This document shows positions 54,060 through 62,799 of a stretch of DNA of 64,000 nt, one piece after another (the stretch's first letter is position 1; the number at the start of each line of letters is the position of its first letter). The notes beneath the pieces were generated by a model. It was not told the DNA's origin. It did no database searches and saw only the letters and a program-made list of their open reading frames with translations. Origin of the DNA: JAGRCP01 sp942490705 (lineage in GTDB: Bacteria > Chloroflexota > Anaerolineae > Caldilineales > Caldilineaceae); NCBI GenBank assembly GCA_942490705.1, contig CALNXY010000005.1, positions 1 to 64,000 of the forward strand, in the 5' to 3' direction. A program made the position numbers and the translations under genes.

Positions 54060-55097
54060 TTAGGCCTCTTCATCGGCGGTCTCTTCTGCGACCTCTTCAA
54101 TCACTTCTTCAGCGGCAATTTCTTCTGCAATTTCTTCTGCCACTTCCTCGGCTACGATCTCTTCAGCTACTTCTTCAGCGACGATTTCTTCCACAACCGC
54201 TTCGGCCACTTCCTCGGCGACGATCTCTTCCACCACGGCCTCAGCGACGGTCTCGACTGCAACCTCTTCAGTCACTGCCTCAGCAACCGCTTCAGCGACT
54301 GCTTCTTCGTCCTCGCTGCTTTGTAGCTTGGCCAGCGTACTCGGGCCAAGGAACTGCTCCATTTCAGCGAGATCGGCACTGCTGACCTGACCGGTATCGG
54401 CAAGATCCACTTCACGGATCCGCTTGCCTTCTTCAACGGCATCGGCAATCACGCTGACGATCAGCTTGACTGAACGAATGGCGTCGTCATTACTCGGAAT
54501 CACGTAATCGACGTCGTCAGGATCGCAATTGGTGTCGACCATGCCGATCAGCGGGATCTTCAGCTTGTTGGCTTCCTTGACGGGCAGATCTTCCATGTTG
54601 GTGTCAACCACAAAGACGATGCCAGGCATATCCTTGAGCGTTTTCAAACCACCCAAGCGACGATTCAGGCGCTCAATTTCGCGGTCGATTTCCAGCTGTT
54701 CTTTCTTGGAAAGGTTCTTAAATTCGCCGGCATCGACCCGGCGCTCCAGCCGCAGCAGATAATCGATTCGCTGCTTAATCGTCTGCCAGTTGGTCAATGT
54801 ACCACCCAGCCAACGCTGGTTGACGAAGGGCGATCCGCTTCGCTCCGCTTCCTGCTGAATGGTCGCCTGCGCCTGGCGCTTGGTGCCCACAAAGAGCACC
54901 GTGCCGCCATCGGCCACATGGTCGCGGATCATATCATAATAGTCGTTGAGGAGCAGCATGGTCTGCTGCAAATCGATGATGTGGATCCCGCTGCGTTCGG
55001 TAAAAATGTACGGCCGCATCTTGGGATTCCAACGTCGGGTACGGTGCCCGAAATGGACACCCGCTTCCAACAGCTGTTTCATCGTAACTTTTGCCAT
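54060..55097 (-). CDS. rpsB: Ribosomal protein S2 with a long acidic Ala/Glu-rich tail
   Basis: The first 230 residues are a normal S2: MAKVTMKQLLEAGVHFGHRT, VFVGTKRQAQATIQQEAERS, FVNQRWLGGTLTNWQTIKQR and DNCDPDDVDYVIPSNDDAIR-type text. A tail of about 110 residues follows, made mainly of AVVEEIVAEEVAE-like units. Start ATG 55097 gives 345 residues against 230-260 normally; the frame is open upstream to 55187 without homology. The tail DNA is a run of short repeats (54063-54330). It begins the translation operon. Confidence 0.9.
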   Translation of the reverse strand: MAKVTMKQLLEAGVHFGHRTRRWNPKMRPYIFTERSGIHIIDLQQTMLLLNDYYDMIRDHVADGGTVLFVGTKRQAQATIQQEAERSGSPFVNQRWLGGTLTNWQTIKQRIDYLLRLERRVDAGEFKNLSKKEQLEIDREIERLNRRLGGLKTLKDMPGIVFVVDTNMEDLPVKEANKLKIPLIGMVDTNCDPDDVDYVIPSNDDAIRSVKLIVSVIADAVEEGKRIREVDLADTGQVSSADLAEMEQFLGPSTLAKLQSSEDEEAVAEAVAEAVTEEVAVETVAEAVVEEIVAEEVAEAVVEEIVAEEVAEEIVAEEVAEEIAEEIAAEEVIEEVAEETADEEA

Positions 55098-55232
55098 CGT
55101 TCTTCTCCTGAATTGGGTTAGTCTTCCGCTCCGTTCAACCCGGAAACACACTGCAAATACCTGATCGTCATTCCCTTTGTCAGGCACACAGCACCCGGTT
55201 TACCGGTCCCGAAGCGTGTCGAATAAAAAAAC

Positions 55233-55267
55233 TAGCAATTGGCGACCTGAAACGGCACCAATTGCTA
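55233..55267 (-). terminator. Rho-independent terminator after the response regulator
   Basis: TAGCAATTGG (55233-55242) pairs with CCAATTGCTA (55258-55267). On the minus strand a run of seven T follows (GTTTTTTTATTC). Confidence 0.8.
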
Positions 55268-55333
55268 ATCATACCACACGAGGCTGGGTTCAATCAAAAA
55301 AACGCGCCGCTTACCTGCAGACGGTTGCCGTCT

Positions 55334-56047
55334 CTACTCGTCTTCCTCTTCATAGTCGACAAAGCGATAGCCAAGCCCGCGTTCCGTGAAAATATAATCG
55401 GGATTTGACGGGTCTTTCTCAATTTTTTTACGCAGATAGGTCACGTAAAGGCGCAGCAGGTGATTGTCGTTGATATACTCATGCCCCCACACCTTGGTGA
55501 GCAACGTCTCGTGGGGCACGACCCAGCCGGCATTCTGAATCAGATGATAGAGCAGTCGATACTCCGTAGGACGCAGGCTGATGCGCTCGCCATCCACGAT
55601 CACATCGCGTCGTTGCAGGTCGACCTGTAGGCGATCATCGATCGTAATGATCTGCTTATCGGGCCGGCCGGGCGACTCGAAGCGGCGCAAGACGGCACGG
55701 ATGCGGCTTGACAGTTCGCGCGGGCTGAAGGGCTTGGTGACATAGTCATCCGCACCCAGGTCCAACCCCCTGATGCGATCCTCTTCGTCGGCGCGCACGG
55801 TGAGCATGATCACGGCTGCGTCGCTCACTTCACGGATCCGCTTGAGCGTCTCAAAACCGTCCAGGCCAGGCATCTCCACATCTAATAGGACCAAGTCAGG
55901 ATTGTGATCGCGCACCTTTTCCAGCGCCTGCAAACCGTCATTGGCCTCCAATGTCAGATACCCTTCCAGGTCCAGGTTCATCTTAATGAACCGCACCATG
56001 CGGGATTCATCATCTACCACGAGGATGGTCGGTTTGGGCGATGCCAT
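55334..56047 (-). CDS. OmpR/PhoB-type response regulator
   Basis: This 237-residue regulator has a receiver domain with the phospho-acceptor Asp in LVLLDVEMPGLDGF, acidic pair VVDDESR and Lys in VTKPFSPREL. A winged-helix DNA-binding domain follows (IRAVLRRFES, LRPTEYRLLYHLIQNAGWVV, EYINDNHLLRLYVTYLRKKI and FTERGLGYRFVDY). No histidine kinase lies next to it. The target genes are unknown. Confidence 0.92.
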   Translation of the reverse strand: MASPKPTILVVDDESRMVRFIKMNLDLEGYLTLEANDGLQALEKVRDHNPDLVLLDVEMPGLDGFETLKRIREVSDAAVIMLTVRADEEDRIRGLDLGADDYVTKPFSPRELSSRIRAVLRRFESPGRPDKQIITIDDRLQVDLQRRDVIVDGERISLRPTEYRLLYHLIQNAGWVVPHETLLTKVWGHEYINDNHLLRLYVTYLRKKIEKDPSNPDYIFTERGLGYRFVDYEEEDE

Positions 56048-56113
56048 GCTGTGCGCTCCTGCGTTTGGTGGTCATGTTGAAATTCTGGTGCAGCACGTCG
56101 TGAAGAGGTTTCC

Positions 56114-56836
56114 CTACTCTCTCTTGTACTTTGGCAAGTCCAGTGATTCGTAATTCAACCGTCCGACATCGGTCAGCGCATCGGCATCAATCTCGATCAA
56201 AATCGGATCGCCCGTAATAGGATCTGCGAGGAGAATCGACGTAGTCACGGCATCCAGGATGATGGCATAGGTGGCCGGCGGCACTTCCTCAATTGAAAAA
56301 CGGCCCAAATCATCGCTCGTCGTCTTATAGGCATTGGCCGCGTCATAACCGGCAATGCGCGGAATGCCGTCGTCATCGAGGAGCACATCGGCCAGGGCTA
56401 CCCTCATGTTCGAGACCGGAAGCGTCTCATTCTCATTCATGAGCATGATCCGTCCGATCACAGCACCGGTTTCCGTCGTCGTTTGGGCGTCTAGAGCCGG
56501 CGGTTCAGCAGCAATCGGTGTGGCCAGCGGTGACCCGCCATCACCCAAGGGCGAATCGGCCAGCGGAGATGCAGCCGCATCTTCTACGACGGCTTCGCCC
56601 TCTTCCACTGCGGCTTCGGTTTCTTCGGCTGCGGCCTCTTCGGCCGCTGCTTCCGTGGGCGTAGCTTCAGCTGGGGCTTCGGTTGCCGTTTCCGGCGCAA
56701 CCTCGGCCGGCGCCTCTGTAGGCGCAGACGTAGCGGCAGTGTCGCTCGGCGCTGGCTGGCTGCGGCCGCAGCCAGCCAGAATAGCGACCAGTAAGATCAG
56801 AAGTAGAAGCAGTGCTTTACGGTTCATTGGATTCAT
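56114..56836 (-). CDS. Lipoprotein with Ala/Glu/Pro-rich linker
   Basis: The 240-residue protein has a lipobox LVAILAGCGRS near residue 22, then a 90-residue low-complexity linker of Ala, Glu, Pro and Thr (for example EEAAAEETEAAVEEGEA). The C-terminal 100 residues are a carboxypeptidase-regulatory-like beta domain (PVSNMRVALADVLLDDDGIP, YKTTSDDLGRFSIEEVPPAT). It would be anchored on the outer face of the membrane. It precedes the response regulator on the same strand. Function unknown. Confidence 0.75.
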   Translation of the reverse strand: MNPMNRKALLLLLILLVAILAGCGRSQPAPSDTAATSAPTEAPAEVAPETATEAPAEATPTEAAAEEAAAEETEAAVEEGEAVVEDAAASPLADSPLGDGGSPLATPIAAEPPALDAQTTTETGAVIGRIMLMNENETLPVSNMRVALADVLLDDDGIPRIAGYDAANAYKTTSDDLGRFSIEEVPPATYAIILDAVTTSILLADPITGDPILIEIDADALTDVGRLNYESLDLPKYKRE

Positions 56837-57003
56837 AACCTAACAAGTCTGTAAATGGATCAGTAGTGAGCGTGCCGCAGATGCAGTCGATCTGCACTCA
56901 GCATAGTATGGCTTGCATCTAGCCGTGTATTCTATCCAATCTCAACATGAGGGCAAAACATTGAGCGGCTCGATGCAACTGCATCACCCGTACACAACCA
57001 ATG

Positions 57004-57035
57004 AAAAAAGGGATGGCGTGTCGCCATCCCTTTTT
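57004..57035. terminator. Bidirectional hairpin terminator
   Basis: AAAAAGGGATGGCG pairs with CGCCATCCCTTTTT around a TGT loop. It lies just after the secreted-protein gene (minus strand) and reads as a terminator in either direction. Confidence 0.85.
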
Positions 57036-57056
57036 CTGTTTTACTGGGCAAAGGAC

Positions 57057-58394
57057 TTAGGGCGTTACGTTGATGGCCTCGTAGACCAGGAACTGGTCGC
57101 CAGTGCCGCCTTGCTGCAGCTGGTTGACCACGCCGACCAACTGGGCATTGGTGTCGCTGGCAGTACAGCGAGCGGAACCGATGTAACCGTCACTAATCTT
57201 GTCGTTCTGGATGTCGTTCAGGGCTGCGCCCGGAGCGATCGTACCAGAAACGGTGTAGGAGGTATTGGTGAAGGTGCAGTTGACCGTGGCGCTCGAGCTG
57301 CCCACGTTCTGCAGGTTGAAGCCCGTGAAGTAACCGCTGTTGCGGTCCATGATCAGCGGCATCACGACAACACTCGTGGCGGTAGCCGGGTCGAAGGAAC
57401 CGTACGCCTCACCGTTGATACCGGCCAGCAGCTGGTTGCCGATGCCGACCAGAGGCTGGCTGGTGCTGTTGCCCGTAACGGCCGCCGAACCGATGAACCT
57501 GGCGCCCGGGGCACAGTTGGAGTTGCCGCCGTTGGCGAAAGCGGCCAGCGCAAAGGTGGCCGAAGCAGCGGGGGCGATCGTCTGGGTTTCAGTACAGGCG
57601 GTGCCGTCGGTCGACGGCGTGTAGCTAACCGTGACGTCGGTCGCCTGCGCACCGGCATTCTGAATCTGCAGACCGGTCTGGTAGTTGGCATTGTTGGCAT
57701 TGATCAGCGGGAAGACCGGATCGGTTGCGCCGCCGGTGAAGCCTGTGTAGCTGAAGATGATGTCGCTGCTCTCCTGAATTGCAGCGGCAACGATCGGCTT
57801 GTCACTGCTAACCGTACCGGCGAAGACCGGCGAGGTATGGGTCTCGGCGTTCTGATAGTAGACAGCAGCAGCGCCAGGCTGGATCGTGCGCTCGGCCGCG
57901 GTGGTGCCATCACTATAGGTCACGTTGACGGTTGCTTCATCGGTGCTTGCGTTCTGCACGCTGAACCAAGTCGTGAAACCGCTGTTGTCCTTGTTGAGCA
58001 AGGGCAACTGCACTTCGTTGGCGCCGGCGCTGCGACCGACATAGGAAGCAGCAGCAGAGAAATCAGAGGACAGAATGTTGGAGATGGCAGCCACATTCTT
58101 ATCGGAAGAGATGATGACCGAACCGCTAAAGCCGTCAGAGACGTTGCTCAGCGGGAAGTAGGTCTTGCTGCCATTGGCGCCGACGGTGTCGACAATATCA
58201 CTGCCATTCTTGGTGCCATCCGGATTGTAGGCGGCCAAGGTAACGGTGGCCGGCTCATTCTGAAGGTTGGCAACCTGGATACCGGAAATATAGGCCGGGA
58301 ACTTGGTGTTCTGCGCCATCGCGCCGGCGGTCAGGGCTAGGGCCAAGACCATCGCCAGCACCATGACAATAGGAAGGCGAAGCTTCATCTTCAT
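57057..58394 (-). CDS. Secreted repeat protein, 445 residues
   Basis: The start is ATG 58394, preceded by GGAGAG, giving the signal peptide LRLPIVMVLAMVLALALTAG followed by AMAQN. The mature part has about four to five beta-rich units of about 95 residues, each holding an (I/V)QNxxxxxAxVxVxY(S/T)xDG and xxIxPGAxxxxx pattern (for example WFSVQNASTDEATVNVTYSD, LQIQNAGAQATDVTVSYTPS, FNLQNVGSSSATVNCTFTNT). Such units suit surface or sheath proteins of filamentous Chloroflexota. It stands alone with a strong terminator. Function is inferred only from fold. Confidence 0.75.
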   Translation of the reverse strand: MKMKLRLPIVMVLAMVLALALTAGAMAQNTKFPAYISGIQVANLQNEPATVTLAAYNPDGTKNGSDIVDTVGANGSKTYFPLSNVSDGFSGSVIISSDKNVAAISNILSSDFSAAASYVGRSAGANEVQLPLLNKDNSGFTTWFSVQNASTDEATVNVTYSDGTTAAERTIQPGAAAVYYQNAETHTSPVFAGTVSSDKPIVAAAIQESSDIIFSYTGFTGGATDPVFPLINANNANYQTGLQIQNAGAQATDVTVSYTPSTDGTACTETQTIAPAASATFALAAFANGGNSNCAPGARFIGSAAVTGNSTSQPLVGIGNQLLAGINGEAYGSFDPATATSVVVMPLIMDRNSGYFTGFNLQNVGSSSATVNCTFTNTSYTVSGTIAPGAALNDIQNDKISDGYIGSARCTASDTNAQLVGVVNQLQQGGTGDQFLVYEAINVTP

Positions 58395-58663
58395 GGTAAT
58401 ACTCTCCTTGTGCGGTACAGAATAAATAACTGATTGTTGCATTTGCACCCGTTTACGGATCAGTGCATTTGCCTTTTTCACAAGCCGCTTCAACATGACG
58501 GGCGATCGGACTAAACCGATCTCCGAATTGATTTGGCTGTCGTGTTTATAGTGTAAGAACCGGCGCCAGTAATATCAATACAACCTTTGGGGTATATTCA
58601 GCCGAACGGCGGATTTCAGGGGTCGCAAATGGTAGATTTTGGGTGCAAGACCGGTGCTACCGC

Positions 58664-59602
58664 CTACTCCATACGGGTTATTTTCTCTGGGGGCGGCTCG
58701 TCTTCACGCCAAATCAATGTGATTACGCCCAATCCGATCATTTCAAAGAGCATGACCAAAATTCGATTGAGAACGGCCACCAAAACGGCCAAAGACGAGG
58801 GCATTACCGCGCTCAGCAGCAGGCTCAAACCCACTTCGGTGAAGCCAAAATTGCTCGGCAGGAAAAAGACCAAGACGGACAGTGTGCCCACCAGCGTGAA
58901 GCTGGCGACAAAATATGGCAGTTGCGTCCACGGCAGCGGATAGACCGCATCTGCGATCAGATAGAGCACGCTGCCGCCCACCAGCCACAGTACAAAATAG
59001 AGCGCCAGCCAACGCACCAGCCGGCCATAAGGAATCGACGGCACGTCCGCCACCCCCAGACGCGTCAACAGCGCCTGAATGAGGCGCGGGTGCATGGCGA
59101 TCAATCCCGCAATTGCAGCGCCGGCCAGCCCAAAGAAGTAGTAGCCGGGCAGGTCAGCCAGCACAAAGCCAGCCAGGCCCAGCGTCAAGAGCGCGCCCGA
59201 CACCACGGTGATAATCAGTTCCAGCGCGCTGGCCGTGGTCACGAGGCGCACAGGATCGCCATGCTGACGATAGAGATAGCCCCGTCCGGCCACATACCAG
59301 ACGGTGCCAGGCAGCCGGCGCGCCAGTTGCGAGAGCGCATAGTAGCGCAAATGAAGCCCCATGGGCACCTGGCTGCCCAATACGCGCATGATGTCGCCCC
59401 AAATGAAGGCCGCCAGAATCATGCCCGCGACCAGCAGTACCAACGCCAGCAAGAGATTGGACCAGGTAAGGTCCCAATCATAGGTGAGGAGTACTTCACG
59501 CTCGTTATAGAGCAGGGCGGCTAGAATTGCGCCGGAGACAAAGAGGGTCGCGAGGGTGATCAGCAGTTTCTGCCAGTGTCGCTCGCGAATGGCGCGTATC
59601 AT
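58664..59602 (-). CDS. LPG-synthase-like (UPF0104) membrane protein
   Basis: From ATG 59602 the 312-residue protein has about eight helices and matches the lysylphosphatidylglycerol synthase transmembrane family (UPF0104). Motifs are YYALSQLARRLPGTVWYVAG, ALELIITVVSGALLTL and FFLPSNFGFTEVGLSLLLSA. The start overlaps the methyltransferase stop by four bases (ATGA). It often accompanies glycosyltransferase genes, as here, and may be a flippase or lipid-carrier protein. The open frame continues upstream without homology. Confidence 0.85.
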   Translation of the reverse strand: MIRAIRERHWQKLLITLATLFVSGAILAALLYNEREVLLTYDWDLTWSNLLLALVLLVAGMILAAFIWGDIMRVLGSQVPMGLHLRYYALSQLARRLPGTVWYVAGRGYLYRQHGDPVRLVTTASALELIITVVSGALLTLGLAGFVLADLPGYYFFGLAGAAIAGLIAMHPRLIQALLTRLGVADVPSIPYGRLVRWLALYFVLWLVGGSVLYLIADAVYPLPWTQLPYFVASFTLVGTLSVLVFFLPSNFGFTEVGLSLLLSAVMPSSLAVLVAVLNRILVMLFEMIGLGVITLIWREDEPPPEKITRME

Positions 59603-60372
59603 GACCAGGGCAACATGGGGTAGTAGGTGCGGCGGGTGGCGATTCCGTTTGGTCGGCAGAGGAAGATAAAGTGATTGGCCAAGTTCACCGGCGTGAACGC
59701 GGCGACGGCCCCGCGCAAAGCTTTCTGCGGACGCAGCGCCGACCAGATCCAGTCGCGTCCCGTACGCGGCCAGCTGACTTCGCCCCACGGCACCACCCGC
59801 TCAACGCTCAGCCCGCCCATCTCCAACATCGTTTGCCAGGCAGCGCGGGTGCCATAGCGTTGGAGCGGCTGGCTATCGTCGAAGACCTCACCGGTCCGGC
59901 GCACATGACGAATGTTGCCCATGAGGCCAAACATGTTGGGCAGCAAGATACAGGCTCGACCAGTCGATTTGAGCACACGCGCCAATTCGCGCACGCCTAA
60001 GAGGGGGTCATCGTAATGCTCCAGGCTACCGATGCTCATCACACCGTCGACTGCGGAGGCGGGTAGCGGTATCAGCTGGCCATCGCCCACCACCCAGTCC
60101 GCACCAGGCGTGCCCGCCGCACCCAATTGCAGCCCCTCGAAAGAGAGGTCAAAGCCAATCGCATGGATACCTTGGTGGCTGGCGAGTTCGACCAGACGAC
60201 CGTTGCCGCAAGCCACGTCGAGCAGCGAACTGCCGGGTTGCGCATCGAGCAATTCAATCAACCATAGGTAGAACGAATCGCGCATGAGCAGGTCGCGCGC
60301 CTGGTACATATCGTCATACGCATCCTGGATCGACTGGCCGTCATGGACGGCCTGATGGCGAATTTCCAACAT
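59599..60372 (-). CDS. Class I SAM-dependent methyltransferase
   Basis: This 257-residue methyltransferase has motif I LLDVACGNGRLVELASHQGI (about residue 51), GFDLSFEGLQLGAAGTPGAD, the acidic post-I Asp and IGSLEHYDDPLLGVRELARV. ACILLPNMFGLMGNIRHVRR follows. It overlaps the next membrane protein gene by four bases. The context suggests modification of cell-surface sugars or lipids. Substrate unknown. Confidence 0.85.
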   Translation of the reverse strand: MLEIRHQAVHDGQSIQDAYDDMYQARDLLMRDSFYLWLIELLDAQPGSSLLDVACGNGRLVELASHQGIHAIGFDLSFEGLQLGAAGTPGADWVVGDGQLIPLPASAVDGVMSIGSLEHYDDPLLGVRELARVLKSTGRACILLPNMFGLMGNIRHVRRTGEVFDDSQPLQRYGTRAAWQTMLEMGGLSVERVVPWGEVSWPRTGRDWIWSALRPQKALRGAVAAFTPVNLANHFIFLCRPNGIATRRTYYPMLPWS

Positions 60373-60417
60373 AGAGTAGTCCTCGTCAAACGGTCAGTTT
60401 TGCAGCCCAAGCAGCAG

Positions 60418-61344
60418 CTACGCAGGCTTTTGCGCGGTTGTCACCAGCAGCGGACCCTTCCGCGTCACGCTCGATACATAAAAGAGCGGACCGCTGGCCA
60501 ATCGCGTGAGCGGATTGTAGAGCAGGCGCGATGTCGTTGCCTGAGTCTTGGCCGAACGCCCGGCTGCCGTCATGCGAAAACGCACGCTGAGCGCGAAGGT
60601 CGGATAGCTGCCAATGTTGCTGCTCTCATCTATGATGTCGAAGTCGCGTTGGGTAAGCATCTGGCGCAACGTCTGGGGTGTGAAGACGTAGAGGTGACGC
60701 GGCGCATCGAGACCGGCCCACTCCTCGCCAAATAATGCTGCATCCCAACTATCCAAATTGGGCACGCGTATCAGCAGCAGACCGCCGGGGCGCAAGATCC
60801 GGTAGATCTCGGCCAGCGTGGCTGATGGATCGTGAAGGTGTTCCAGCACGTCCCACATGGAAACGGCGTCAAACGATGCATCCGGGAACGCCGCTTCTTC
60901 CAGCGTGCCGGCAATGACGTTAAGTCCGTGGCGGTTTCGTGCCAGCGCGGCTACGTCCTCGCTAAGCTCAACGCCCGTTGTCTCCCAGCCATTGCCTTTC
61001 ATCCCCAGCATAAAGGTTCCCGCGGCACAGCCGATGTCGAGGAGCTGTCCAGGCGCCCGGTGGCGAGTAATGAAGCGGCACCGCTTCCGGATGCCATACT
61101 CCATGGCGCGTTGGAGCATGAAGTTCCGTCGCCCCTGGGTGATGTCTGCGTAGGGCTCGTATTCCGGCGGATAGTGTGCGCCAATCTCAGCCGGCGTCGG
61201 CCGCGGGTTCTGATAGACCAGCCCACATTCGGTGCATTGAACCAGCGTTGCCGTCACCCCCGGTCGATCGAGGAGCAGATCGGGCACAACGGCATAGGGC
61301 CGGTTGGCGGCTGAACCGCACAGATTACAAACAACGGTTTCCAT
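60418..61344 (-). CDS. Methyltransferase with N-terminal Cys-rich zinc motif
   Basis: The 308-residue protein begins METVVCNLCGSAANRPYAVV and LVQCTECGLVYQNPRPTPAE, two Cys pairs (CNLCG, CTECG) that likely bind zinc, then a class I core: GQLLDIGCAAGTFMLGMKGN, SMWDVLEHLHDPSATLAEIY and RILRPGGLLLIRVPN. This architecture is common in cell-surface sugar clusters. It is followed downstream by the second methyltransferase with a 45-base gap. Confidence 0.85.
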   Translation of the reverse strand: METVVCNLCGSAANRPYAVVPDLLLDRPGVTATLVQCTECGLVYQNPRPTPAEIGAHYPPEYEPYADITQGRRNFMLQRAMEYGIRKRCRFITRHRAPGQLLDIGCAAGTFMLGMKGNGWETTGVELSEDVAALARNRHGLNVIAGTLEEAAFPDASFDAVSMWDVLEHLHDPSATLAEIYRILRPGGLLLIRVPNLDSWDAALFGEEWAGLDAPRHLYVFTPQTLRQMLTQRDFDIIDESSNIGSYPTFALSVRFRMTAAGRSAKTQATTSRLLYNPLTRLASGPLFYVSSVTRKGPLLVTTAQKPA

Positions 61345-61359
61345 AGAACTCTGTGACTC

Positions 61360-62313
61360 TCATCCATTCTTGCGGATTTCATCGGTGACAGGCTCATCCT
61401 GCCAAACGTTGGGGCCAAACCAGCCTGTGAGCCAGGCACGCCACGTCGGCTGTAGCAGCGCCCAGCGCCCATGAAGCAGATCGCCGAGACTTAGCATGGC
61501 CAGACGCAGCAGCGTGAAGGACCAAAGCAGTAGTTGCTCCGGGCCCGAGCTATGGCGGCGGTAGAAGCGAATCTGATTGCAGGTGCGCCAGTAGCGGGCC
61601 TGCGGATGGTAGACGCCAGTGCTGCGTGACACCTTGTGCAGCATCCCGGCGCGCGTGGCGCAGGCCAGTTGAAAACCGGCAACCTGCGCGCGCCGGCAGA
61701 AGTCGGCGTCTTCCGCATACATAAAGAAATGCTCATCGAGCAAACCAATCCGCTCGAACACTTCTCGATGCACGAGCAGCCCGCACGCCGTCAAATAGTC
61801 AACCGGTTCCACGGCCGGCAAATTGGGCGGGACCAGGTCGTTGCGCAGCACGCTGCGCGTTATGAGCGTCCCGGCCACGGCACGATCGCCCAGGGCCCAA
61901 ATCCGTTGCGGCTCATCGTGAAAGAGAATGAGCGGACCCAGCAGGCGGTGGCTGGGCAAGTTTTCGGCTACCATCATAAGCTGGGTCAAGAAATCCGCGT
62001 CTACTACCGTATCGTTATTGGCCAGCAACACCCACTCAACGCCGTCAGCCAACGCACGCCGGATGCCCAGATTGTTGCCGCCGGAGAAGCCGAGATTTTC
62101 GACACTTTCAATCAGCGTGATGTCAGCGCCGAAGCGGGTCTGAAGCCGCGCAACCGAATCATCCGCCGACCCATTATCGACGACGTAGATCCGCCCGGGC
62201 GCCATGCCGGTCGCCAACAGCGAATCGATACAGGCCGCGGTTTCATGGGCTAGATTCCAATTCACGACGACAGCGCCCACAGCCGGTGTCGCCCGTTCGC
62301 CTTGCCACGTCAT
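61360..62313 (-). CDS. Glycosyltransferase family 2
   Basis: The start is ATG 62313 (MTWQGERATPAVGAVVVNWN). Motifs of the GT2 rhamnosyl-type group follow: YVVDNGSADDSVARLQTRFG, VEWVLLANNDTVVDADFLTQ and MYAEDADFCRRAQVAG. The DxD-like NNDT and ED are the metal and acceptor sites. The 317-residue protein ends LTGWFGPNVWQDEPV, without membrane helices except a hydrophobic patch. It likely adds sugars to a surface polysaccharide. The frame upstream of 62313 lacks homology. Confidence 0.9.
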   Translation of the reverse strand: MTWQGERATPAVGAVVVNWNLAHETAACIDSLLATGMAPGRIYVVDNGSADDSVARLQTRFGADITLIESVENLGFSGGNNLGIRRALADGVEWVLLANNDTVVDADFLTQLMMVAENLPSHRLLGPLILFHDEPQRIWALGDRAVAGTLITRSVLRNDLVPPNLPAVEPVDYLTACGLLVHREVFERIGLLDEHFFMYAEDADFCRRAQVAGFQLACATRAGMLHKVSRSTGVYHPQARYWRTCNQIRFYRRHSSGPEQLLLWSFTLLRLAMLSLGDLLHGRWALLQPTWRAWLTGWFGPNVWQDEPVTDEIRKNG

Positions 62314-62799
62314 CACTTCAGTATACTGTGGGAACGGAAATTTCTCTGAATCGGCGCGTGACTGACAGCAACAGCCTACTACGGACCGGCGCAAAAGAAG
62401 CCACAGTCCGGATGCCTGGGGTCGCCCACGCCACCAGATCCTTGGGGAGGCTTTGCTGGCAAGCCGGCAGTGAGGACGCAATGGGAGACCTTGGACCTTG
62501 GATACTGGCGACGAAGCCCGCCGGGCAGGAATGCCTGGGCGATGTCATGGCGAACGGTCCGGGATTGACGGCAGATGTCCGAGATCAGCCGTGAGCAAAG
62601 ATCGGAATCCAGCAGCAGGCTTTGCCGACAATGATCGGCTGGCCGGCCTTTCCCCCAAGATTGGGGGCCAGGGGCTGACCATCGATTTGGCGACGCGTCC
62701 GCGCTTGGGCATACTACAGCGGTTTCGGGGCGCGTTGGCTGTGCCCATTTTATCCCAGCCCGCCGGTACCTGTTGGCGACGGGCACGCTGAAAGAACTT
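62314..62799. other. Gene-poor stretch between divergent GT genes
   Basis: These 486 bases hold the divergent promoters of the GT2 and GT4 genes. Open frames on both strands (for example 62498-62791 plus) show no recognised domain and are Arg/Gly-rich as expected from GC-rich non-coding text. A CCCCCAAGATTGGGGG hairpin lies near 62653-62668. Confidence 0.45.

Noticed and set aside
54041..54385. Leu/Arg-rich open frames opposite the S2 tail
   Set aside because: They only reflect the repetitive Glu/Ala codons on the other strand.
56913..58340. 475-residue open frame on the plus strand
   Set aside because: It lies opposite the secreted repeat protein, which has a signal peptide, ribosome site and terminator. 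Its composition is a GC-rich mirror of that gene.
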